In this document: positions 29,168 to 38,033 of the stretch, in pieces
Position numbering within the stretch: position 1 is the first letter of the stretch
How the letters are laid out: each line of letters begins with the position of its first letter
Assembly (NCBI GenBank): GCA_003244245.1
Contig: QHBY01000094.1
Coordinates: forward strand, 1 to 46,223
Direction of reading: 5' to 3'
DNA: 46,223 nucleotides
Origin: Pseudonocardiales bacterium
GTDB lineage: Bacteria; Actinomycetota; Actinomycetes; Mycobacteriales; Pseudonocardiaceae
Notes under the pieces: model-generated
Database searches by the model: none
The model's input: only the letters and a program-made list of their open reading frames with translations
What the model was told of the DNA's origin: nothing
Made by a program: the position numbers and the translations under genes

Positions 29168-29170
29168 GGC

Positions 29171-29851
29171 TCACCGGCCGCCGCACGCCCGGGCCTGAGC
29201 CCGCAGCGACTCGATTGCCCGCGCTGGGTCCTCGGCCCCGTACACCGCCGAGCCGGCGACGAAACAGTCCACCCCGGCCTCCGCGGCGGCCTCGATGGTG
29301 TCGGCGTTGATCCCCCCGTCGATCTCCACCAAGACCGTGAGGTGCCCGGTGTCGACCAGCCGGCGGGCGGTGCGCACCTTGTCCAGCACCTCATAGATGA
29401 ACGACTGACCACCGAAGCCGGGCTCCACGCTCATCACCAGCAACGTGTCGTAGTGCCGCAGTATCTCAACCCAGGGCTCCAGCGGAGTCTTGGGTTTGAC
29501 CGACAAGCCGGCCTTGGCCCCGGCCGCCCGGAGATCCTTCGCCAGCTTGATGGGGTCCTGCGCCGCCTCAGCGTGCACGGTGACGTTGTAGCAGCCCGCT
29601 TCGGCGTAGCCGATCGCCCACCGATCCGGATTGTCGATCATGAGGTGGCAGTCCATCGGGATATCGGTGTACTTCATCAGGCTCTGCACGATGGGAAGAC
29701 CCAGGGTGAGGTTGGGCACGAAGTGCCCGTCCATCACATCGACGTGCAGCCAGTCGGCGCCCGGTACCGCGTTGGCCTCGTCGGCCAGCCGGGCGAAATC
29801 GGCGGATAGGATTGACGGCGCGATCATCGGCTGAGGTGGCACAGGGTGCAC
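29171..29851 (-). CDS. rpe: Ribulose-phosphate 3-epimerase
   Basis: Interconverts ribulose 5-phosphate and xylulose 5-phosphate, supplying the sugar phosphate used by RibB. The 226-residue TIM barrel shows [21 protein letters not shown] (metal-binding His/Asp), [12 protein letters not shown] and EIDGGIN. The start is GTG 29851 or ATG 29827 ([11 protein letters not shown]); neither has a good ribosome site. Only 12 bp separate it from the Clp-like ATPase stop, so it is likely co-transcribed with that gene. Confidence 0.93.
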   Translation of the reverse strand: MHPVPPQPMIAPSILSADFARLADEANAVPGADWLHVDVMDGHFVPNLTLGLPIVQSLMKYTDIPMDCHLMIDNPDRWAIGYAEAGCYNVTVHAEAAQDPIKLAKDLRAAGAKAGLSVKPKTPLEPWVEILRHYDTLLVMSVEPGFGGQSFIYEVLDKVRTARRLVDTGHLTVLVEIDGGINADTIEAAAEAGVDCFVAGSAVYGAEDPARAIESLRAQARACGGR

Positions 29852-29863
29852 GGTATCGCGCAG

Positions 29864-31912
29864 TCAGCTCAACGGCGGTTGCGACTCGGAGACGGTGAGT
29901 TCCAGCCGGTCTCCGGCGACGCTGCCATGGACCTCCTGGCCTGGTCTGAGATCCTCGGTGAGCAGCATGCGGGACAGCTTCTTGTCCAGTTCACGCCCGA
30001 TGGCTCGGCGCAGCGGGCGCGCCCCGTATTCCGGCTGGTAGCCACGATCGACTATCCAGTCGATGGCGTGGTCATCGAGGCGCAGGGTGATGTTCTGCAC
30101 GCGAAGCCGCTGCCGGGTCTGCTCCAGGAGGAGCTTGGTGATCGCGCGCAGCCCCGGCCGATCGAGGCCACGGAACAGGACGATCTCGTCGATCCGGTTG
30201 AGGAACTCCGGCCGGAAGTGCCGCCGCACGGTGACCATCAGTGGCTCCCGCACCTCCTCGACTGATCGCCCGGTACTGGTCGCGGCCAGCAGCTGATCCG
30301 CGCCGAGGTTGCTGGTCATGATGATCACGGTGTTGGCGAAGTTCGCGGTCCGGCCCCGGGAGTCGGTGAGCCGGCCGGCATCGAAGACTTGCAGCAGCAT
30401 GTTCGAGACGTCCACGTGCGCTTTCTCGATCTCATCCAGCAGCACCACGGTGTACGGGGTGCGGCGGACGGCGTCGGTGAGCTGGCCGGGCTCGTCATGG
30501 CCGACATAGCCGGGAGGGGCGCCGATGAGCCGCGACACGGTGTGCTTGTCCTGGAATTCACTCATGTCAAGGCGGATCAGCCGCTCCTGCGACCCGAACA
30601 GTGTCTGCGCCAGCGCGCGAGCCAGCTCCGTCTTACCTACGCCGGTAGGGCCGAGGAACAGGAATGAGCCGACCGGCCGGTCCGGGTGATTGAGACCCGC
30701 GCGGCTGGCGCGCACCGCGTCCGCGACCGCCTCGACCGCCTCGTCCTGCCCGACGACCCGCTGCCGCAGCTGCTCCTCGAGATGCAGCAGCCGGTGTCGC
30801 TCCACCTCGGTGAGCTGCGCGACCGGGATGCCGGTGCTACGTGCGATGATCTCCGCGACGTCCTCCGCGCCGACCTCCGGCGGAAGAGTCTGGTTGACGT
30901 GCGCGGTCTCCAGCTCGACGATTGCAAGGTCGAGCTCCCGAGTGAGCGCCTCGGCGCGCTCGTAATCTTCGGCATCCACCGCGATGTCCTTGGCGCGGGT
31001 GAGCTGCTCAACGCGCTGCTCGAGCGCCCGGGTGTCCTCGCGCGGAGCCTCTGCTCGGCTCCGGATCCGAGCGCTGGCCCGGTCGATCAGATCGATCGCC
31101 TTGTCGGGTAGGAACCGGTCGGTGAGGTATCGGTCAGATAGCCGGGCGGCAGCGTCAGTGGCCTCGTCGGTGATGCGGACCCGGTGGTGTGACTCGTAGC
31201 GTTTGCGCAGTCCGCGCAAGATCGTGACGGTGTCCTCGACGCTCGGCTCGGCGACCAGGATGGGCGCGAACCGTCGTTCCAGCGCGGGATCCCGCTCGAT
31301 GTGGCGGCGGTACTCGTCAACCGTGGTGGCACCGACCATCTGCAGGTCGCCTCGCGCCAGCGCCGGCTTGAGCATGCTGCTGGCGTCCATCGCACCGCCC
31401 TCGGCCCCCGCGCCGGCACCGATCACCGTGTGCAGCTCATCGAGAAACAGCACGACCGTCCGGGCAGCGGCGGTCACCTCGTCGATCACGGCCGTGAGCC
31501 GTTCCTCGAACTCACCCCGGTACTTGGTTCCGGCCAACATCCCGGGCAAGTCCAGCGCGATCAGCCGCCGGTTGCGCAGCGGTTCCGGGACCGCACCGTC
31601 GGCTATCCGCTGGGCGATGCCGTCGACGATCGCGGTCTTGCCGACGCCAGGATCCCCGAGCAGCACCGGATTGTTCTTGGTCCGTCGCGACAACACTTCG
31701 AGGACCTGCTCGATCTCGTCGTCGCGCCCGACGACCGGGTCGAGGCGCCCGGCTCGGGCAGCAGCTGTGAGGTCACGGCCGTAGCGGTCCAGTTGATGCG
31801 TCGACGTGCCCGGTCTGGTCAGCCCGCCAAGGGACTGCTCAAGGCCGCCGACCAGCCGGCCCACGAGGTCCTCAAGGGGGTTGAATCCCGAGCCGAACGG
31901 TCCTTCGGGCAT
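29864..31912 (-). CDS. Clp/Hsp100 ATPase lacking N-domain and ClpP loop
   Basis: A 682-residue double-AAA+ unfoldase. Walker A motifs are GDPGVGKT (86-93) and GPTGVGKT (421-428), Walker B are LFLDELH (about 155-161) and LLDEIEK; the middle domain is short and ClpC-like with a UVR motif (EDYERAEALTRELD). The Clp N-terminal repeats are absent: only about 45 residues precede D1. After MTSNLGADQ the chain goes to FRPEFLNR without the LGF/IGF tripeptide loop that docks ClpP, as in ClpB. It may thus be a stand-alone remodelling factor. ATG 31912 has GAGGAGG; a long upstream in-frame extension looks non-coding. Confidence 0.88.
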   Translation of the reverse strand: MPEGPFGSGFNPLEDLVGRLVGGLEQSLGGLTRPGTSTHQLDRYGRDLTAAARAGRLDPVVGRDDEIEQVLEVLSRRTKNNPVLLGDPGVGKTAIVDGIAQRIADGAVPEPLRNRRLIALDLPGMLAGTKYRGEFEERLTAVIDEVTAAARTVVLFLDELHTVIGAGAGAEGGAMDASSMLKPALARGDLQMVGATTVDEYRRHIERDPALERRFAPILVAEPSVEDTVTILRGLRKRYESHHRVRITDEATDAAARLSDRYLTDRFLPDKAIDLIDRASARIRSRAEAPREDTRALEQRVEQLTRAKDIAVDAEDYERAEALTRELDLAIVELETAHVNQTLPPEVGAEDVAEIIARSTGIPVAQLTEVERHRLLHLEEQLRQRVVGQDEAVEAVADAVRASRAGLNHPDRPVGSFLFLGPTGVGKTELARALAQTLFGSQERLIRLDMSEFQDKHTVSRLIGAPPGYVGHDEPGQLTDAVRRTPYTVVLLDEIEKAHVDVSNMLLQVFDAGRLTDSRGRTANFANTVIIMTSNLGADQLLAATSTGRSVEEVREPLMVTVRRHFRPEFLNRIDEIVLFRGLDRPGLRAITKLLLEQTRQRLRVQNITLRLDDHAIDWIVDRGYQPEYGARPLRRAIGRELDKKLSRMLLTEDLRPGQEVHGSVAGDRLELTVSESQPPLS

Positions 31913-32152
31913 ACCGACCTCCTCGTCCGCCGCGCCGGCGGCCGCGGTCCGCGACACCATCCTTGATAGTGCCCTTGACCGATCGGCCGCGCCAGGCGAT
32001 CGAGCTGCACTGCCGCGATCAATCCGACGGCGCAGCCACCAGTGATCCACCCAGCGTGCATGAGGGCCTTCTTCAGGTGCAACGCCCTGCAACCCTTATC
32101 CACGGACTGTGAAGGCCTCACTTTGGTCACTACAGCGAGCGAGGAGGTTGTG

Positions 32153-32365
32153 GTGGGCGCAAAGTATCGTGACGACAAGAACTCCCAACTGTGGGGGCTG
32201 GTCCCGATGGTGATCAATTTTATCGACTTGCTTCCCAGCGGCGGGCATGCGCAGCTGATCGGGAACGGGATCGCGATTGCGGTGTTCACTGCCATGGTAG
32301 GTGCCGGATGGCTTCCTGATGTCCGACGGCGCCGCCGCGTTCGAGGGGGTCGGTCCGATGCCTGA
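32153..32365 (+). CDS. Small membrane protein of unknown function
   Basis: A 70-residue protein with two hydrophobic stretches (LWGLVPMVINFIDLL and IGNGIAIAVFTAMVGAGWL) and a strongly basic C-terminus (RRRRRVRGG). GTG 32153 has GAGGAGG (32141-32147) at ideal distance; earlier in-frame codons are possible but unlikely. Its stop overlaps the start of the GAF regulator by 8 nt, so they form an operon. I do not recognise a family. Confidence 0.6.
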   Translation: MGAKYRDDKNSQLWGLVPMVINFIDLLPSGGHAQLIGNGIAIAVFTAMVGAGWLPDVRRRRRVRGGRSDA

Positions 32366-33644
32366 CGAACAGACGGATCTTCGCCGTGAAGTGAGGAGAC
32401 TTCTGCAAGCGCGCGCGAACACGCTGCCGGGGCATCGGGCGGACAACGAGCAGGTTCTTGCTATCGCAAGGTCTCACTATCGATCGGCGCAGAAGGGCCT
32501 TGACCCAGATCGTGGCGCTGGCGTACGGGTACTGAGCGCTGCCCAGTTGGAGCGACGTCGTCGCGAATCCGGACTCGCCGGACTCATCCCAGATCTACGG
32601 ATGATCGCTGAACGCGGCGATCGCTGGCAGCTCACGACCGTGCACGATTTGGATGGCTGGGTCCTATGGCGGTTCGGCGCTGCCGAGGCCCTGCACCTGG
32701 GGGACTCGTTCGGGCTGATTGAGGGGGCATGTTGGCGAGAGGACGCGGTCGGCACGACAGCGGCGGGTACTGCCGCCATCCTGGGCGGCGGGCTGCTGTG
32801 CATCGGCCGCGAGCACTACGTGGCTTCGCATCACGGCTTTGCCTGCGCCGCCACGCCGCTGTTCGATGGATGGGATCGAAGCCTGCGCGGTGTTTTCAAC
32901 GCCACAACCCTAGCGAGCATGACGCACCGCAACACGCTAGTGATGGTAGAACTTGCCGCGAGGTCCGCTGAGGAGCGTGCCCGCAACGCTGACGACCTCA
33001 AGCTGAGGGCGATGGGCGAGGCTGCCGGGCGGACCCTGTCCCGGTTCGAGACCCCGGCAGTGCTCACCGATCACCGCGGTCGGGTGGCCGCGTCCCATCG
33101 AATCACACTTAAGCATCAGGTGTTGCAACTGCCCACACAGGTATCCAACCAGCCATTCGTGTACCCGCGGCTAGGTGGATGCTGGGTCGTCGAGCCGTTC
33201 TCGACCGGCTTGCTGCTATGGCGGCCAGCAAGCGCTGACCACACGCCACCGCCCACTCGGGTGGAACTCGACGTGCACCAACCTACGCGATGGTCGCTGA
33301 CAGTTCACGGGGATGGCACTTCGACTGAGTACAACCTGACAAAAAAACACGCCGAGATCTTTTTTCTGCTCGCCTGGACACCTGCCGGGCGTACGTCCGC
33401 GGAACTAGGGCAGGATTTGTATGGCGGCTTCGCGGCACGATCGACGGTACGCGCCCTGCTCTGCAGGGTACAAAAAGAATTCGGCCCTATGTTCGACAGC
33501 GAACCTTACCGTTTCAAGGACCACCTAGAGGTGAAGGTCAGCATGCCCGGCAACCTTGGCGAGTTGCTGCCGTTTTCAAGTGCGCCCGCCATCTGCCGCA
33601 TTCGCGAGGCACAATCAGCTGACGTCAACCCGGGACGGATTTAG
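32358..33644 (+). CDS. GAF-domain transcriptional regulator with winged helix
   Basis: A 428-residue protein. The N-terminal part resembles the GAF/sensor segment of AcoR-like regulators (DRWQLTTVHDLDGWVLWRF, WREDAVGTTAAGTAA, CIGREHYVASHHGFACAATPLFD). The C-terminal 100 residues (LTKKHAEIFFLLAWTPAGRT, STVRALLCRVQKEFG) look like the winged helix of actinobacterial GAF regulators. No sigma-54 AAA+ domain is present, so it should act with ordinary sigma factors. ATG 32358 follows GGGGG. The neighbouring kinase and methyltransferase are candidate targets. Confidence 0.75.
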   Translation: MPDEQTDLRREVRRLLQARANTLPGHRADNEQVLAIARSHYRSAQKGLDPDRGAGVRVLSAAQLERRRRESGLAGLIPDLRMIAERGDRWQLTTVHDLDGWVLWRFGAAEALHLGDSFGLIEGACWREDAVGTTAAGTAAILGGGLLCIGREHYVASHHGFACAATPLFDGWDRSLRGVFNATTLASMTHRNTLVMVELAARSAEERARNADDLKLRAMGEAAGRTLSRFETPAVLTDHRGRVAASHRITLKHQVLQLPTQVSNQPFVYPRLGGCWVVEPFSTGLLLWRPASADHTPPPTRVELDVHQPTRWSLTVHGDGTSTEYNLTKKHAEIFFLLAWTPAGRTSAELGQDLYGGFAARSTVRALLCRVQKEFGPMFDSEPYRFKDHLEVKVSMPGNLGELLPFSSAPAICRIREAQSADVNPGRI

Positions 33645-33646
33645 CC

Positions 33647-33760
33647 ATGAACAGCGGCGATCGTACTCACCTTCGCACCGGCCGAGACCGACTGCCCGGC
33701 GATGGCTGGCTGATGGCGCCTGCACCGATGGACAAGGCCGTAAATTGCTCGGGTGGGTGA
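33647..33760 (+). CDS. Possible 37-residue peptide
   Basis: An ATG 2 nt after the GAF regulator stop opens a 37-codon frame (begins MNSGDRTHLR, ends KAVNCSGG) whose TGA overlaps the proposed GTG start of the kinase. The position (filling the gap exactly, with coupled ends) is suggestive, but the ribosome site (GGGACGG) is weak and the composition is not distinctive. It could be a leader peptide, a small precursor peptide or chance. Confidence 0.25.
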   Translation: MNSGDRTHLRTGRDRLPGDGWLMAPAPMDKAVNCSGG

Positions 33761-34671
33761 AACCGGTGCGGTTGGGGGCAGCAGAAGTCGGAGGGACAAA
33801 AGTTTTCTGCCTCGTCGGGTCTGATCCCAACCACATCGTGGCACAAACCCGTATTCCTACCAGACGCCCAACTGAGACACTGGCCGAGGTGTTCGCTTTC
33901 TTCCGACACGAGGTGTCTTCCGGCGGGCCGCTGGCCGCGATCGGCATCGCTTCGTTCGGCCCGCTGGAGTTGCGCCGATCCCACCCTCGGTATGGGTTCA
34001 TCAGGACCACTCCGAAGCCCGACTGGTCCGACGTCGACATGGTCGGACCAGTCCGCAGCGCACTGGGCCTGCCAGTGGGGTTGGACACCGACGTCAACGC
34101 CGCCGCACTGGCCGAGGGCCGCTGGGGCGCCGCACGTGGTCTGGACACATTCGTGTACATGACCGTCGGCACCGGCATCGGCGTTGGAGCCGTGGTCGAG
34201 GGCCGGATCCTCCATGGGCTTGGGCACCCCGAGATAGGGCACGTCAGCGTGGCGCGCCAGGCCGGCGATGACTTCGCGGGCCACTGTCCGTTTCACGGCG
34301 ACTGCTTGGAGGGGATGGCGGGGGGCGCGGCCATCACCGCCCGCTGGGGCCGGCCGGCCGAACAACTCGGCGGCGACGAGCTCCGGGCAGCCCTACGGCT
34401 CGAAGCTGCCTATCTGGCCGCCGGGCTAGGCAATGTCGTCTACGCGATCGCACCGCAGCGGATCGTGATCGGCGGTGGCGTAGCTGGCCTCCCGGGGCTG
34501 TTTCCGCTGGTTCGGGCCAGTCTCGCCAAAACGCTGGCCGGATATCCTGGCCTGACCGAACATGCCGCCGACGACTTCGTCGTCCCGGCCGCGCTCGGCT
34601 CGCTGGCCGGCCCAGCCGGAGCCCTCGTCCTCGCCGACCGTGCCAGTCGACCGGGTCCCTTCCCGTCGTGA
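33757..34671 (+). CDS. ROK-family sugar kinase (fructokinase-like)
   Basis: A 304-residue kinase of the ROK family: phosphate-binding AAEVGGTKVFCLVG at the start, catalytic Asp in GLDTDVNAAALAEG, MTVGTGIGVGAVVEG, then HPEIGHVSV and a zinc-binding HCPFHGDCLEGM. This pattern fits the YdhR/ScrK fructokinase branch (ATP-dependent phosphorylation of fructose or a related sugar). The start is GTG 33757 or 33766; a TTG at 33745 is also in frame. It is followed 90 bp later by a methyltransferase. Confidence 0.85.
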   Translation: MKPVRLGAAEVGGTKVFCLVGSDPNHIVAQTRIPTRRPTETLAEVFAFFRHEVSSGGPLAAIGIASFGPLELRRSHPRYGFIRTTPKPDWSDVDMVGPVRSALGLPVGLDTDVNAAALAEGRWGAARGLDTFVYMTVGTGIGVGAVVEGRILHGLGHPEIGHVSVARQAGDDFAGHCPFHGDCLEGMAGGAAITARWGRPAEQLGGDELRAALRLEAAYLAAGLGNVVYAIAPQRIVIGGGVAGLPGLFPLVRASLAKTLAGYPGLTEHAADDFVVPAALGSLAGPAGALVLADRASRPGPFPS

Positions 34672-34761
34672 ACGCGACGCTACCTACATCCCAAGCGACA
34701 GAAAAGTCCGTGGTGTCGAGTTCACGACAAAAGTGACCGACTGAGATGGAGGAGGCGAGTC

Positions 34762-35568
34762 ATGGCGGGTGACAGCGGTGCGTCGCGGCGAGCTGCGATG
34801 TACGGGGAGGACGATCTCAGCTCGATGTCAATCTTCTCGGGCAACTACATCAACTTCGGGTATTGGCAGGATTTCACACCTGGACTCATCAGCATCGGCG
34901 AGCGCACCGAGAGCCAGGCCAACCTCTACCGCACCGCCCTGCGCCGCTTGAAGATCGACCCGACCGACGTAGTACTGGAAGTCGGGTGCGGCATCGCAGT
35001 AGGGACGGTAGTCGCGCTTCGAGAATTCGGTCCACGTGCCGTCTACGGAATCGATCTCTCGCAGGATCAACTCGACCGAGCCACCAGGGTCAACTCCGAG
35101 TTGATCGCACAACAGCCTGACCGCTTGATACTGCAGCGAGGCTCCGCCCTGAAGATTCCTCATGCTGGCGAGAGGTTCGACAAGTGTTACTCGGTGGAAG
35201 CCGCTCAGCATTTCGAAGACCTGACCGCCTTCGCGTCCGAGGCCCATCGAGTGCTCAAATCCGGAGGAAGGCTTGCTGTCGCGACATTCTTTATGACCCA
35301 ACCGACAGCGGCCGACGAACTGCGCCGCTTGATCGAGACCATCGATAACGGCATCGACGTCGTCGCGGCGATCGACTCCTTTCGAGATGACCTCCTCACC
35401 GCAGGCTTTGTCGACGTGAATGTTGAAAGCATCGGTGAGCACGTCTGGCGTGGCTTTGACGCCTGGATAACGCAGACCGAGTTCAAGGATGGATGGGGCC
35501 GTAACTGGCTGAAGGCATACCAGCGCAGACTCATCGACTACTACCTCGTGACGGCCGCCAAGGAGTGA
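34762..35568 (+). CDS. Class I SAM-dependent methyltransferase, small-molecule type
   Basis: A 268-residue protein with the SAM-binding VVLEVGCGIAVGTVVAL, the acidic GIDLSQDQLDRA, and the Methyltransf_11-like CYSVEAAQHFEDLTAF / EAHRVLKSGGRL. The N-terminal YINFGYWQD and SQANLYR segments are common in methyltransferases of natural-product pathways, but the substrate is unknown. A strong GGAGGAGG precedes ATG 34762. It ends 6 bp from the convergent rsmB. It may act on the product of the ROK kinase or on a sugar derivative; that link is inference. Confidence 0.85.
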   Translation: MAGDSGASRRAAMYGEDDLSSMSIFSGNYINFGYWQDFTPGLISIGERTESQANLYRTALRRLKIDPTDVVLEVGCGIAVGTVVALREFGPRAVYGIDLSQDQLDRATRVNSELIAQQPDRLILQRGSALKIPHAGERFDKCYSVEAAQHFEDLTAFASEAHRVLKSGGRLAVATFFMTQPTAADELRRLIETIDNGIDVVAAIDSFRDDLLTAGFVDVNVESIGEHVWRGFDAWITQTEFKDGWGRNWLKAYQRRLIDYYLVTAAKE

Positions 35569-35574
35569 CGCATC

Positions 35575-36990
35575 TCAACGACGCAGGAGTGCGCAGAACA
35601 TCGCGTCGGTGCCGTGCCTGTGCGGCCACAGCTGCACATACGGTCCGTCGCCGAGCCGGGGAACGCCGGGAAACCGCGGCCTGGCGTCGAGCTGCGCGGC
35701 ACCGGTGCGCCGCACCACGTCCGCGACCACGCCCACCGTCTCATCCAGGTGCGGCGAGCAGGTTACGTAGGCCACCACGCCTCCCGAGCGGACCACTCGC
35801 AACGCCGCGATTAGCAGTTCCCGCTGCAGCCGGACCAGGCCGGCGAGGTCGTCGGCCTGCCGGCGCCAGCGCGCCTCCGGGCGGCGCCGCAGCGCCCCGA
35901 GCCCCGTGCATGGCGCGTCCACCAATACTCGGTCGTAGCATCGTTCCGGCAGCCCGCTGTCCCTGCCATCGACGACGTGGACCGTCACCGGCAACCCGGC
36001 GCACGCCTGGCTGACCAACCGGGCCCGATGCTCGCTCTTCTCCACGGCATCCACCATCGACCCGCGCGTGGCGCCCAGGGCACCCAACAGGGCTGCCTTG
36101 CCTCCCGGCCCGGCACACAGGTCCAGCCAGCGGGTATCGGAGCCTTCCAGCGGCACCGACGCCAACCCGAGGGTGACGAGCTGGCTGCCCTCATCCTGCA
36201 CGTGGGCCAGGCGATCGCGTATGGGGATCAGCTCACCCGGGTCACCGCCGTCGGCCAGATGCACCCCGCACGGCGAGTACGAGGCAACCCGACCGCCGGT
36301 CAGCTCGGCCAGCTCGGCGGCGCTGATCTGCCCTGGGCGCGCGACGAGGTGCACCAGCGGGCGCGCGTCGTCGGCGGCCAGCGCGTCGGCGAGCTCGTCC
36401 AAGTCACCGCCAAGGGCGTCGGCGAAGGCCTGCGCGATCCACCGCGGATGGGAGTGCGCCATCGCGAGGTGGCCTACCGGGTCGTCGTCAGCGGCCGGCG
36501 CTACCGCTGCTACCCAGCCGTCTTCGTCCTGCTCGCCGACCCGGCGCAGCACCGCGTTAACGAAACCAGCCGCTGCGCTGCCACGACCGGCTCTGACCAG
36601 GTCCACGGTGGTGGCGACCGCCGCATGGGGCGGCACCCTGGTCCGCAACAACTGGTAGCTGCCCAGCCGCAGGGCGTCCAGCAGCTCGCCGTCGACCTCC
36701 GGAAGCGGGCGGTCCACGCAGGACTGCAGCACCGCATCCAGCAGACCCTGAGCGCGGCACGTTCCGTAGCACAGCTCGGTGGCCAGCGCGGCGTCGCGGC
36801 CGTTGATCCCGCGCTGCCGCAACAGGCCTGGCAACACCAGGTTGGCGTACGCGTCACGCTCGCGTACCGCGGCCAGAGCGTCCAACGCCACCCGCCGAGG
36901 TGGATCGTCCACCGGTGGCCGGGGTGGCCCGGAACGCCCGCGGGGGGGCCCGGGGCGAGGCGGTCGAGACGGCCTGCGAGGCACGGTCAC
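35575..36990 (-). CDS. rsmB: 16S rRNA (cytosine-967-C5)-methyltransferase
   Basis: A 471-residue RsmB/Fmu. An N-terminal Pro/Arg-rich tail is followed by a NusB-like domain (about 30-170) and the catalytic domain with DLCAGPGGKAALL, Cys361 in DAPCTG and nucleophile Cys411 in VTCSP. I used GTG 36990, just after the fmt stop at 37013; longer in-frame extensions overlap fmt and are shadow-like. It is the last gene of priA-fmt-rsmB. In mycobacteria rpe follows directly; here a 5.7-kb block lies between. Confidence 0.9.
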   Translation of the reverse strand: MTVPRRPSRPPRPGPPRGRSGPPRPPVDDPPRRVALDALAAVRERDAYANLVLPGLLRQRGINGRDAALATELCYGTCRAQGLLDAVLQSCVDRPLPEVDGELLDALRLGSYQLLRTRVPPHAAVATTVDLVRAGRGSAAAGFVNAVLRRVGEQDEDGWVAAVAPAADDDPVGHLAMAHSHPRWIAQAFADALGGDLDELADALAADDARPLVHLVARPGQISAAELAELTGGRVASYSPCGVHLADGGDPGELIPIRDRLAHVQDEGSQLVTLGLASVPLEGSDTRWLDLCAGPGGKAALLGALGATRGSMVDAVEKSEHRARLVSQACAGLPVTVHVVDGRDSGLPERCYDRVLVDAPCTGLGALRRRPEARWRRQADDLAGLVRLQRELLIAALRVVRSGGVVAYVTCSPHLDETVGVVADVVRRTGAAQLDARPRFPGVPRLGDGPYVQLWPHRHGTDAMFCALLRR

Positions 36991-37012
36991 GGCAGGACCA
37001 AGACGTCGACGG

Positions 37013-37948
37013 TCACTCGAATCGCTCCCCGGGCTCCGGTCGGGCACCGCGGGCCCAGTCCGGCGCGGGCATGGCTCGCTTGCCTGGCGCCGTGACATCA
37101 CCCAACCGCACCGCCCCGGTGGCCGTGCCAACGAGCACCTCCCGTTTGGCCACGTGCAACTCACCACGGGTGAGCCCGTCAACGTCGCGGACATCGGCGA
37201 CTCGCACTGGCCCAAGGCCGATGCGTTGGTCCCTGAACCGGGTCCAGGCTCCGGGAGTTGGTGTGACCGCGCGCACCTGACGGTGCACGGCGAAAGCCGG
37301 GGCGCTGAAGTCCACGTGAGCGTCCTGCGCAGTGATCTTCGGTGCATGTGAGACGCCATCGGTTGGCTGAGGCACCGGGCGAATGATCCCTTCCGCTATC
37401 CCGTCCAAGGTGGCCACCAGCAGGGCTGCTCCGGAGTCGGCCAATCGGGACAGCAACTGCCCCGCGGTGTCCTCCGGACCGATCACGTCCGTGACTGTGC
37501 CGTAAACCGGGCCGGTATCGAGCCCCTCCTCCAACGCGAAGGTCGATGCACCAGTGATCTTGTCCCCGTGCCGGATCGCGGCCTGCACCGGAGCCGCACC
37601 ACGCCAGGCCGGCAGTAGCGAGAAATGCAGGTTCACCCAACCACGCCGGGGGATGTCCAGCGCGGCCCGCGGAACCAGCGCGCCGTAGCCGACGACCGGA
37701 CAGCAATCAGGGGCCAGCGCGGACAGCCGAGCCAGAAAGTCCGGCTGCGCCGGCCGGCGCGGAGTGAGCACCTCCAGCCCAGCGTCATCGGCGAGCGCGC
37801 CCACCAGCGAACGGGTCGGTCGTCGCCCGCGTCCGGCTGGCGCGTCCGGCCGGGTCACCACTGCGACGACATCGTGCCGGTCGCAATCCAATAGCGCCTG
37901 CAGCGAGCGCACCGCGACCTCGGGTGTACCTGCGAAGACGAGCCGCAC
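37013..37948 (-). CDS. fmt: Methionyl-tRNA formyltransferase
   Basis: Formylates initiator Met-tRNA. The 311-residue protein starts [13 protein letters not shown] and has the catalytic set in [17 protein letters not shown] (Asn and His) and EEGLDTGP (Asp), plus the C-terminal tRNA-binding domain ([16 protein letters not shown]). GTG start at 37948. It lies 85 bp after priA and 22 bp before rsmB in one likely transcript. Confidence 0.95.
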   Translation of the reverse strand: MRLVFAGTPEVAVRSLQALLDCDRHDVVAVVTRPDAPAGRGRRPTRSLVGALADDAGLEVLTPRRPAQPDFLARLSALAPDCCPVVGYGALVPRAALDIPRRGWVNLHFSLLPAWRGAAPVQAAIRHGDKITGASTFALEEGLDTGPVYGTVTDVIGPEDTAGQLLSRLADSGAALLVATLDGIAEGIIRPVPQPTDGVSHAPKITAQDAHVDFSAPAFAVHRQVRAVTPTPGAWTRFRDQRIGLGPVRVADVRDVDGLTRGELHVAKREVLVGTATGAVRLGDVTAPGKRAMPAPDWARGARPEPGERFE

Positions 37949-38033
37949 TACTCAGCGCGCCTTACCGAACAGCGGGCGCGGGCGCAGCCGGGTGGGTTGG
38001 ACGAGCACCAGCGCAGTATGCCCGGTGTGTCCG

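Noticed and set aside
28519-29863. FMN riboswitch before the riboflavin genes
   Set aside because: Intergenic gaps are 3, 12 and 19 bp, too short, and no RFN element pattern was seen.
31913-32092. 60-residue N-terminal extension of the Clp-like ATPase, perhaps a missing N-domain
   Set aside because: It has no Clp N-repeat pattern, and ATG 31912 has a strong GAGGAGG.
36991-37359. Longer start for rsmB
   Set aside because: It would overlap over 300 bp of fmt in a shadow frame without conserved residues.
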